NCBI RefSeq assembly: GCF_000327285.1
Contig: NZ_HE998569.1
Coordinates: forward strand, 91,278 to 155,277
Direction of reading: 5' to 3'
DNA length: 64,000 bases
Source: Holdemania massiliensis AP2
GTDB lineage: Bacteria > Bacillota_I > Bacilli_A > Erysipelotrichales > Erysipelotrichaceae
Part shown: piece after piece, positions 1 to 6,777 of the stretch
Layout of the letters: each line of letters begins with the position of its first letter
Position numbering within the stretch: position 1 is the stretch's first letter
Notes under the pieces: model-generated
Seen by the model: the letters and a program-made list of their open reading frames with translations, nothing else
The model's database searches: none
What the model was told of the DNA's origin: nothing
Made by a program: the position numbers and the translations under genes

Positions 1-300
1 TTATATGGGTGTAGAAAGAGATGAGGATCAAGTAGTAAGATCCCGTGGTCTCAAAAGGAGGTTCTCATGAAGAAGGTACTTCTCGAATATTAAGCCGTTC
101 CCTTCTTTGTTACCAGAACAAGGAGAGGGAACTGAATCTCAAATTGCAAAAACAAAGAATTAAAAATAGAAAGTGAGTCTGGAGAGGACAGACCAATGGA
201 CAAGAAAAAATAGATTTTCATAACTTGAATTTCAAAAGAAGGTGATAAGCTAGATTTTGAAGATCACAGGAATGAAAAAAATCAGTTTCTAAAAGAAATA
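1..300 (+). repeat. Leader-like repeat, copy 1 (left edge cut by the window)
   Basis: First of four related copies (others start at 2269, 3450 and 4354). Order: a small hairpin around 40-53, an AAGGAGG ribosome site, an 8-codon ORF at 67-93 (MKKVLLEY), a long hairpin at about 96-137, then GGAGAGG and a 5-codon ORF at 196-213 (MDKKK). The long hairpin stem reads GTTCCC/GGGAAC here and GTTTCC/GGAAAC in copy 3, a compensatory change that supports a folded RNA. It lies upstream of the amidohydrolase at 508. Function unknown. Confidence 0.7.
67..93 (+). CDS. Mini-ORF MKKVLLEY in repeat copy 1
   Basis: Eight codons starting with ATG, with GGAGG six bases upstream (57-61). The same ORF occurs in copies 2 and 3 as MKKVLLEF, with mostly third-base changes (AAG/AAA, GTA/GTG, CTT/CTG) plus a conservative Tyr/Phe swap, so the peptide seems to be what is conserved. 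A long hairpin begins three bases after the stop codon. This arrangement resembles attenuator leader peptides, but no known leader is recognised. Confidence 0.5.
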   Translation: MKKVLLEY

Positions 301-507
301 ACAGATTCAGAAAATGAAGTTAGAATTTCACTTTAAGTTATGTCCGCTGTCCAAGGAAAAGCTTAGAGAAATTAGAAACGAAAAGTTAAATGATGAGAGA
401 GAATGGCGATCTGAAGCTGTTCTCTTTTTTCGTTGATGAAGTTGATGAATTTGCTTTGGATTCCGGAAGTTCCGGTCTATAATGAAGGAAAAAGGGAGGG
501 ATTAGTT

Positions 508-2250
508 ATGTTTGATATTCTTATCCGCGGCGGATTGATCGTCGATGGAACAGGGAAGCCAGGCAGAATTGGTGATGTAGGGATAGTTGGAGATCGGATC
601 TGTGCGATCGGAGATCTGAGCCAGGAGTCCGCAAAGCAGGAAATTCTGGCAGAAGGCAAAGTGATCACACCGGGTTTTATTGATCCGCATTCTCATTCTG
701 ATTTATCTGTTTTATTTCAGCCGTCGATGACGAATTATCTGATGCAAGGCGTGACGACCGTGGTGGGAGGCAACTGCGGACATTCGTATGGTCCGGTGGG
801 GGATGAGCTGTACCGCAGCGCGATTATTGATCCCAAGGTGGCTTTTCAGGCAGAACCTTCCTATTTTACAATGACAGCGCTGCTTTTGCCGAAAGAAAAA
901 GCGGTGAAGGCCTTAAAAGAACAATATGGCATTGATATGGACTGGCATTCATTCAAGGAATATCTGGACAAATGTGATGAGCAGCCGCTGGATGGCAACA
1001 TCGCTTCTTTAGCGGGTTACAGTGCGATCCGCGGAACAGTTATGGGTATGGACTGCTGCCGAGAGGCCACGGAAGAAGAAATCGTAAAAATGGAAGAATT
1101 AACTCGTCAATGTTTGGAAGACGGAGCTTTCGGTTTATCAACCGGAACGGATCCGCAATATGTCCCAGGACCGTTTGCGACATTTGATGAAACGGTCAGA
1201 ATGCTGAAAATAGTCAAGGAATATGACGGGATATTTGCTTCGCACACCCGCAACACTGACAGTGAGGGCAAACCTGACCGCATGGGCGGTTATGAGGATA
1301 TGCTGAAACAGGCCATGGCTGCCGGCGTGCGCGCCAATGTTTCGCATGTGCATACGCTGGGCATGGGTGTTGATGAAAAGACAAATGCAGAAGCGGCGCG
1401 GAAAACACTGGCTTATTTTGAAGAGATGGAAAAGCAGGGCTGTGATCTCAGCTATGATGTGATTCCTTCCCCTTACAGCATGGATATGACTGTACCCTAT
1501 TTTGCGACATTTCTGCGACCGTTTGTCTTAATGAGCGGCAGCCGTCAGCATCTGGCAGAAAATTTCAAAGTTCCGGATTTCCGCAAAATGATCCACACCG
1601 TCGTGGAAGCCGGTCATTATCCATTTTTGGATCATCGGAATCTGATGAGCAGTATATATCCGATCCTGACGATTTCTCGGCATGAAAACGCTGCGCACAT
1701 CGGAAAGAATCTCTATGCTTATGCCGAAGAACGAAAGCAGAATCCGCTGGATCTGGTGATGGATTTGTTTGCGGAAGACTGCGATATGGGGGCTGAAATG
1801 GCGATGCCGGGAGCTGTCGAATCCAATGATATCCTGTGCATGCACCGTCTTGCGATGCCTTGCTCAGATGGCTTTACCGGAGATAAAACCATGAACTTTG
1901 GATTAAATGAAGATATTCAGATGACCCCGAATCCGATGAATTTCAGCTTTATCATCCGTTATTTGACGCGTTATCAGAAGCAGCTGCCGCTGGAAGAATT
2001 GATACGCAGAATCACGCAGAAACCAGCCGAACGTTTTGGTATTGAAAAACGGGGAGTGCTTGAAACCGGCGCTTATGCAGATATTGTGATTCTGGATCGG
2101 GAACAGCTGCACAGCTATGATCGGGATGCAGATGTCTTTCAATATCCGGAAGGCATTGATTATGTTCTGGTCAACGGCGTTGTGACGATTGATCATAAGC
2201 ACCATACGCAGACGGCGGCTGGACGGATGTTAAGGAAGAACCGACAATAA
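508..2250 (+). CDS. N-acyl-D-amino-acid deacylase family amidohydrolase
   Basis: A 580-aa cytosolic metal-dependent hydrolase of the D-aminoacylase / N-acyl-D-glutamate deacylase branch of the amidohydrolase superfamily. The N-terminal beta domain opens with DILIRGGLIVDGTG; the metal motif PGFIDPHSHSD has His61 and His63; the C-terminal KPAERFGIEKRGVLETGAYAD segment is the usual family ending. Expected reaction: removal of an N-acyl group from a D-amino acid, or hydrolysis of a related cyclic amide. ATG at 508 is chosen because GGGAGGG lies eight bases upstream and the homologous domain begins there; an in-frame ATG at 433 has no good site. Repeat copy 1 precedes it and copy 2 follows. Exact substrate is not readable from sequence. 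Confidence 0.85.
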   Translation: MFDILIRGGLIVDGTGKPGRIGDVGIVGDRICAIGDLSQESAKQEILAEGKVITPGFIDPHSHSDLSVLFQPSMTNYLMQGVTTVVGGNCGHSYGPVGDELYRSAIIDPKVAFQAEPSYFTMTALLLPKEKAVKALKEQYGIDMDWHSFKEYLDKCDEQPLDGNIASLAGYSAIRGTVMGMDCCREATEEEIVKMEELTRQCLEDGAFGLSTGTDPQYVPGPFATFDETVRMLKIVKEYDGIFASHTRNTDSEGKPDRMGGYEDMLKQAMAAGVRANVSHVHTLGMGVDEKTNAEAARKTLAYFEEMEKQGCDLSYDVIPSPYSMDMTVPYFATFLRPFVLMSGSRQHLAENFKVPDFRKMIHTVVEAGHYPFLDHRNLMSSIYPILTISRHENAAHIGKNLYAYAEERKQNPLDLVMDLFAEDCDMGAEMAMPGAVESNDILCMHRLAMPCSDGFTGDKTMNFGLNEDIQMTPNPMNFSFIIRYLTRYQKQLPLEELIRRITQKPAERFGIEKRGVLETGAYADIVILDREQLHSYDRDADVFQYPEGIDYVLVNGVVTIDHKHHTQTAAGRMLRKNRQ

Positions 2251-2252
2251 AA

Positions 2253-2280
2253 GGCAGCCTGCTTCGCTGCCCTCGATACT
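2253..2280 (+). terminator. Weak hairpin after the amidohydrolase
   Basis: GGCAGC pairs with GCTGCC across a seven-base loop directly after the stop codon. The following bases are only moderately T-rich, so terminator function is uncertain. The 3' arm merges with the start of repeat copy 2. Confidence 0.35.
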
Positions 2281-2596
2281 TTAATTCTACGGGAAAAAAT
2301 TTTAAGAAAAACCAGACTAATCGTTTATGATATATAAAGAAAGCGAAGAGGATCAAGCAGAAAGATCCGCTCGATCTCACAGGAGATTCTCATGAAAAAG
2401 GTGCTGCTCGAATTTTAAGCCGTTTCCTTCTTCGTTCTCAGAGTAGGGAAAGGAAATTAAAAAGAAAACACTTGAATTGAATCATAAATAGAAAGTGAGT
2501 CTAAAGAGGGCATACCAATGGACAAGGATAATTAAGACCAGAAGTTTATGCACGTTGCAGAAGATCATAAAAATGATTTTGAGAATAGAGAGAATT
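2269..2596 (+). repeat. Leader-like repeat, copy 2
   Basis: About 330 bp, aligning over its whole length with 3450-3786. It starts GCCCTCGATACTTTAATT, has a TATGAT-like -10 near 2328, the 8-codon ORF MKKVLLEF at 2392-2418 behind ACAGGAG, a hairpin at about 2421-2460, and the 5-codon ORF MDKDN at 2518-2535 behind AAAGAGGG. It ends just upstream of the lipoprotein gene at 2604, so transcripts for that gene would carry it as a leader. Confidence 0.75.
2392..2418 (+). CDS. Mini-ORF MKKVLLEF in repeat copy 2
   Basis: Eight codons with ACAGGAG upstream. Same peptide as copy 3. Immediately followed by the conserved hairpin. Possible leader peptide; no function known. Confidence 0.5.
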   Translation: MKKVLLEF

Positions 2597-2603
2597 ATCA
2601 AAT

Positions 2604-3368
2604 ATGTTAAAACGGATACTTTGGATACTATGTCTAATTTTATTAACAGGATGTGAAAAGCCTGCTGAAATACAACCCTCTATTTCAGCTGAACCTAGGA
2701 TTACTCCTATGCCTTCAATTACTGATAAAACTCCATATGCTTTCCCAAAGGGGAATATCATTTTTAAAGACTTAATTCCCAATAATGTTGTGGCGCTTAC
2801 TTTGCAACAAAGTGATATTGGATCTCATGTCTTTGTGACCCTTAATAAGCAAGCCGCAAAGCAATTTATAGAGTTAATTCAAAATCATAAAATGAGTACG
2901 GATTATGAAATTGTTCATGGTGCCGGAGGCTATAATACTATTATGATGATTACTAATGACGAAAATGAACAATACTTTTATAAAGAAGTTACGAGTGATT
3001 GTACGATTGAAATGAAAGTAAACGGTGATTCTATTTTATATGGTTATCTTCCAAGTCAAGACCCAATTATAGGATCCGCTATGCATCAGTATTTTGACGG
3101 AGTATTAGTTATATTTAAGAATAACAGTGGTGTTTTTAGCCTAGTGCCGCTACTTATTGAGAATGAAAATTATACAATAACAGGAGAATATTATGATGGG
3201 TGGATACCATCCTATAATTCTATAAAGGATTATGACTTTATTTCAGAGGGTTTTACTGCCTATGAGAACGGCCGAGCAATAGAGCGTTTTCCAAATGAAG
3301 TAGGCGAACATTATATTATCCTCGAAAATGAAATTGGGAAATATCAGCTGAAATATTTTGTACAATAA
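2604..3368 (+). CDS. Hypothetical lipoprotein
   Basis: A 254-aa protein with a lipoprotein signal peptide: MLKR, a hydrophobic stretch, then the lipobox LLTGC with the lipidated Cys at about residue 17, followed by a Pro/Ser/Thr-rich linker. The remainder is soluble and extracytoplasmic with many beta-like segments; no catalytic motif or known domain is recognised. Only a weak AGAG ribosome site lies upstream. The gene sits directly after repeat copy 2 and has its own strong terminator, so it is a single transcription unit. It is AT-richer than the flanking enzyme genes. Confidence 0.75.
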   Translation: MLKRILWILCLILLTGCEKPAEIQPSISAEPRITPMPSITDKTPYAFPKGNIIFKDLIPNNVVALTLQQSDIGSHVFVTLNKQAAKQFIELIQNHKMSTDYEIVHGAGGYNTIMMITNDENEQYFYKEVTSDCTIEMKVNGDSILYGYLPSQDPIIGSAMHQYFDGVLVIFKNNSGVFSLVPLLIENENYTITGEYYDGWIPSYNSIKDYDFISEGFTAYENGRAIERFPNEVGEHYIILENEIGKYQLKYFVQ

Positions 3369-3387
3369 ATTTATTGATTGTAATCAA

Positions 3388-3423
3388 AACAGGATACTCA
3401 AAAGCGAGTATTCTGTTTGTTTA
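3388..3423 (+). terminator. Rho-independent terminator after the 2604 lipoprotein
   Basis: A 12-bp stem (AACAGGATACTC with GAGTATTCTGTT, one G-T wobble) and a six-base loop, followed by TGTTT. Confidence 0.8.
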
Positions 3424-3449
3424 AAGATTATATAAATAAGATTTTCTTT

Positions 3450-3786
3450 GCCCTCAATACTTTAATTATACAAGAAAAATTTAAAAAAACAGACTGTTTT
3501 CTAATTCATAATCGTTTATGATATAGATAAAGAAAGAGATGAGGATCAAGCAGAAAGATCCGATCGATCTCACAGGAGGTTCTCATGAAAAAGGTGCTGC
3601 TCGAATTTTAAGTCGTTTCCTTCTTCGTTACCAGAACGGGGAGAGGAAACTGAAAAGAAAATACTTAAATTGAATCATGAATAGAAAGTGAGTCTGGAGA
3701 GGGCATACCAATGGACAAGGATAATTAAGATCAGAAGTACATGCACGTTACAGAAGGTTATAAAAATGATTTTGAAATTAGAGAGC
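3450..3786 (+). repeat. Leader-like repeat, copy 3
   Basis: Best-preserved copy. TATGAT-like -10 near 3521, hairpin AGATC/GATCT, AGGAGG and MKKVLLEF at 3585-3611, long hairpin at about 3615-3651 (outer stem GTTTCC/GGAAAC, inner stem CGTT/AACG), GGAGAGG, and MDKDN at 3711-3728. It ends at the start of the secreted-protein gene at 3796. Confidence 0.75.
3585..3611 (+). CDS. Mini-ORF MKKVLLEF in repeat copy 3
   Basis: Eight codons with a near-perfect CACAGGAGG six bases upstream, which is a stronger ribosome site than most full-length genes nearby have. Followed directly by the conserved hairpin. Possible leader peptide. Confidence 0.5.
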   Translation: MKKVLLEF

Positions 3787-3795
3787 GGGGTAAAT

Positions 3796-4269
3796 ATGAA
3801 GAAAATTTTATTAATGTTTTTACTATTCTCCGTTTCTATTACCAATGTAGGTGCTAATTCTGTCAATGCAAGTTTGTGGAAGAATAATGAGGAATTTTCA
3901 GAAGAAAGCCTAGACTTATTAGCCTACGAGACAGGCGTTGATTCGCCTTATAAAGGACAATCTTTAACATATATTGTTGATAAAAATAACAATATTGTCA
4001 GAATGGAAATACCGGACGGAGATTCTTTGACAGCTGAACCAAGATCGGTTTCGACAATTGCAGTATTTTTGGGAGGAGCCATAGTTGGATATTTAACAAG
4101 TACTGTTATAGATGGGATAGTGATTGCGGTAACAGGAGAATCAGGGGCATTCTGGGTTGCGCAAGCGATCGAAAATGTTTTAAATAAGCCTTATACCGGT
4201 TCAACTACAATTACATGTGACTATTATCCTCCATATTCTCAGGAATATTACTTTTGTATCTACCGATGA
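3796..4269 (+). CDS. Small secreted protein with Gly-rich hydrophobic core
   Basis: A 157-aa protein. Residues 1-25 form a Sec signal peptide (MKKILLMFLLFSVSI, cleavage expected near NSVNA). A polar middle is followed by a hydrophobic Gly-rich segment (GGAIVGYLTSTVIDGIVIAV) and a short Tyr/Pro-rich tail with two Cys. ATG at 3796 is chosen because a normal signal peptide starts there; the upstream in-frame GTG at 3688 lies inside the repeat. The stop overlaps the start of the next ORF by ATGA. The architecture recalls bacteriocin-like or membrane-active secreted proteins, but no family was recognised and the function is inference only. Confidence 0.7.
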   Translation: MKKILLMFLLFSVSITNVGANSVNASLWKNNEEFSEESLDLLAYETGVDSPYKGQSLTYIVDKNNNIVRMEIPDGDSLTAEPRSVSTIAVFLGGAIVGYLTSTVIDGIVIAVTGESGAFWVAQAIENVLNKPYTGSTTITCDYYPPYSQEYYFCIYR

Positions 4270-4355
4270 AAGTAAATAAGAAAATATTCATTTATGGCTT
4301 CATTGTCGGAGTAATCATTTATTTAATCCTTACCGGAGCCGGTTTTCATTTCTGA
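4266..4355 (+). CDS. 29-aa single-span membrane peptide
   Basis: A 29-codon ORF whose ATG overlaps the TGA of the preceding secreted protein, implying translational coupling. It encodes three Lys close to the N-terminus followed by one transmembrane segment (IFIYGFIVGVIIYLILTGAG). Such a pair would fit a secreted peptide and its immunity or anchoring partner, but that is inference. It ends just before repeat copy 4. Confidence 0.5.
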   Translation: MKVNKKIFIYGFIVGVIIYLILTGAGFHF

Positions 4356-4401
4356 ATGAATAGAAAGTGAGTCTGGAGAGGACATACCAATGGACAAGGA
4401 T
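4354..4401 (+). repeat. Leader-like repeat, partial copy 4
   Basis: Only the distal part is present: GAATAGAAAGTGAGTCTGG, GAGAGGACATACC and ATGGACAAGGAT, nearly identical to the matching part of copies 1 and 3. The second mini-ORF is extended here to ten codons (MDKDEEGRSE, 4390-4422). Confidence 0.65.
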
Positions 4402-4532
4402 GAGGAAGGGCGAAGCGAATAAATCAGGTCTTTGGTTTTATTACTATATCAAAAAGAGAAGAAGCGAGGCTTCCAATTCAGGCTTAGCTTGAATTGATAA
4501 CGCTGCATTCTCAGCCAATGAAATAAATAGAG

Positions 4533-4572
4533 AAGACGAAGCAGGTCCATCAGGGCACTTCGTCTTTTATTT
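4533..4572 (+). terminator. Rho-independent terminator
   Basis: AAGACGAAG pairs with CTTCGTCTT across a 16-base loop, followed by TTATTTC. It closes the repeat / secreted-protein region. Confidence 0.65.
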
Positions 4573-4623
4573 CAGATTTTCAAATTATTTTAAACATCGC
4601 CGCAGGTTTTATAGAAACAGAGG

Positions 4624-5124
4624 ATGAATTTTATGAGAAAAACAATAGTTATGGCCGCGGTTTGCCTGTTTTTAATCAGCTGCACCGCGGTAAAGAGATC
4701 CAGCTTAGGCGCTGAGATCAGCCGTTCGCCGCAGATGCAGACGATTACTGAGGATGAACTGGAAAGTTTGATGGACACCGATGAGAACTATTTTATTCTG
4801 TACTGCGGTGCTAAAGACATCACCTGTCAGGCGATTATTCAGGATACGCAAACGCTGAAACTTCATCAAGCCAGCGCTTACTATTTTCTGGACACAGAGG
4901 CGCTGATGAACGCGTCGGCAAAACAGGAACAGGCCGCATTGGACTTTATTGCGTTGATGGAACGGTATTCCATTACGAAATTTCCATCGGTTCACTATAA
5001 ACAGGGAGCGAAAATCATCAAGACGCATAGAATCGAAGATCGGTACAGTTCAAAGGTGTTAACTGAAGCGGAAGAACAGGCGCAGATCAGCGGATTCAGG
5101 CTTTGGATGAACAGCGTGGAATAA
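4624..5124 (+). CDS. Thioredoxin-like lipoprotein (PedC/BrcD-like)
   Basis: A 166-aa protein (162 aa if the second ATG at 4636 is used). Lipoprotein signal with lipobox LISC. The mature part looks like a degenerate thioredoxin fold: a beta strand NYFILYCGAKDITC with two Cys six residues apart where CxxC would sit, a helix, and the cis-Pro-like KFPSVHYKQGAKI segment. Proteins of this type are often called bacteriocin-transport accessory proteins, which is notable beside a small secreted protein, but the fold is widespread and the link is inference. Site AGAGG lies just upstream of the first ATG. Confidence 0.6.
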   Translation: MNFMRKTIVMAAVCLFLISCTAVKRSSLGAEISRSPQMQTITEDELESLMDTDENYFILYCGAKDITCQAIIQDTQTLKLHQASAYYFLDTEALMNASAKQEQAALDFIALMERYSITKFPSVHYKQGAKIIKTHRIEDRYSSKVLTEAEEQAQISGFRLWMNSVE

Positions 5125-5191
5125 CGCTTTGTGATATGAGTTATAGAAAATAGATGTTTTCTCAGCTAATTCAGACTTCTCAATAAGCTGG

Positions 5192-5214
5192 AAAACCAGC
5201 GCTACTGGGTTTTT
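5192..5214 (+). terminator. Terminator after the thioredoxin-like lipoprotein
   Basis: AAAACCAG pairs with CTGGGTTTT (one bulged G) across a five-base loop and ends in a T run. The rest of 5125-5476 holds no convincing gene; TTGACA at about 5452 may be a -35 for the next gene. Confidence 0.55.
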
Positions 5215-5476
5215 GCCGAAAGGATCAGTTTATATATTGGCCATTGTCCAATGCCGCCCATCTTTACAAAAGCATGATCAAGGGTTGTAGAAACAAGCAA
5301 CGATTTTTAACAGCGACGCTCTGAATTTGACTTTTATAAAGCAGAGCTTTAGAATGAAAATGAATTCACCTTAGGCGGGGAAAGGTAGTCAGTAATTTTA
5401 CTTATCAAAACATAACATGGACGCGTCTTGATTAAATAGCATAAGCAGTTTGACATAGACCAAAAGGAGAATATTA

Positions 5477-6307
5477 ATGATTCGACAATTAAGCGGTTTT
5501 CTTATAAAGCCGCAATTATATGCTTCTAGCACTGGAGAGTTCTGGAACGACGAACATATATCCAAAGGGATGCTGGCGGCACATCTCAATCCGCAGGAGG
5601 ATGCGGCAACTCGAAAGCATGAATTTCTTGACCGGTCGGTTCAATGGATTTCTAAAATTGCGCCGCCAGCCCAATATAAGTCCTTACTGGATCTGGGCTG
5701 CGGTCCCGGCCTTTATGCACAGCGGTTTCACAAGGCTGGATATCGCGTCGCAGGCGTGGATTTTTCCAGCCGTTCAATCGCCTATGCAAAAGAACAAGCG
5801 ATACAGCAAAACAGTCCTATTGAGTACCATTATCAGAATTATCTGACAATAGATTACAAAAATCAATTTGATGTCGTCACGTTGATCTACTGCGATTATG
5901 CCGTGTTGCCGAAAGCGGACAGGCTTCTTTTATTAAATAAGATATATAAGGCGTTAAGACAAAACGGAAAGTTTATTGTTGATGTTTTTACGCCAAAAAT
6001 GAGAAAAAAAGAAAGCCGTACTTGGCAATGCCACGAGGAAGGCGGTTTTTGGTGTGAAAAGCCGCATATTTGTCTGGAGGCTGTATACCAGTATGATGAT
6101 GAGGATGCCACAGAGCTGCGCCAATGTGTTGTTGTGACCGACGAATCAATAAAGTGCTACAATATATGGGATCATTTCTTCACCAAAGAAAAGTTGTTAT
6201 CGGAAATTCAAACCGTAGGCTTCAGCAGTTTTGAATTCTATGGTGACGTTGCGGGAAAGCCATTATCGGACAATGACGAAACGATTTGCGGTGTTTTTAC
6301 AAAGTAG
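5477..6307 (+). CDS. Class I SAM-dependent methyltransferase
   Basis: A 276-aa cytosolic protein. Motif I (LLDLGCGPGLYAQRF) binds AdoMet, followed by the acidic ribose-binding position in VAGVDFSS and a motif IV-like DVVTLIYCDYAVL. Many relatives are small-molecule methyltransferases; the substrate is not readable. Start supported by AAAGGAG nine bases upstream. It stands alone between two terminators. Confidence 0.85.
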   Translation: MIRQLSGFLIKPQLYASSTGEFWNDEHISKGMLAAHLNPQEDAATRKHEFLDRSVQWISKIAPPAQYKSLLDLGCGPGLYAQRFHKAGYRVAGVDFSSRSIAYAKEQAIQQNSPIEYHYQNYLTIDYKNQFDVVTLIYCDYAVLPKADRLLLLNKIYKALRQNGKFIVDVFTPKMRKKESRTWQCHEEGGFWCEKPHICLEAVYQYDDEDATELRQCVVVTDESIKCYNIWDHFFTKEKLLSEIQTVGFSSFEFYGDVAGKPLSDNDETICGVFTK

Positions 6308-6777
6308 GCATACCTATGCATTATTGGTATATGCCGCACTAGGCTATCTGGCTGTTTTCACCTCTCACGGCTTGACTTCAAAAAGGCGCTTCTATCAGGA
6401 AATTTAATGATCTAAAGTTTTATTGCAGGCTCTTTTCGATCCGGGTATGAAACTCATCATTCGCTTTTCGAGAGTTGATTTGAGGGGAATTTGTTGTGGG
6501 GCTTGTCGGCAAGCTGGACAAGGGCTTGCCGATTTTACTTTTCTGCCGTCCAACTTTACAAGCATACGTTGCAAAGCGTAGCGTTTTTTTAGGGCATATG
6601 GGCAAATCTTGATTTCATACGGGTTAGCGGAGCGCCCCGCAAAAACGTCCGTAGACGGTTAAGCGGTTTTATTACTTTCAATCAATAAAAAATGAAAACG
6701 CAGATCGGAAGCCGACAAAGCTGTTGGATCTGCGCTTTTTAGACTCTGTTCCTTCAATTTGAAGTCAGGAAAGAGCG
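6308..6777. other. Intergenic region with terminators, no gene seen
   Basis: Contains a hairpin TCGGCAAGC/GCTTGCCGA plus T run (6506-6542) and the bidirectional terminator at 6693-6740. Short open frames here lack ribosome sites and family resemblance. Confidence 0.5.
6693..6740. terminator. Bidirectional terminator between convergent genes
   Basis: CGCAGATC (6699-6706) pairs with GATCTGCG (6727-6734), with an A-rich flank on one side and CTTTTT on the other, so it can stop transcription from both strands. It closes the minus-strand GTPase gene. Confidence 0.7.

Noticed and set aside
3688-3795. N-terminal extension of the secreted protein from a GTG inside the repeat (VSLERAYQWTR...)
   Set aside because: No ribosome site before the GTG, and a normal signal peptide starts at 3796. 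The similar reading in other copies is explained by DNA repeat conservation.
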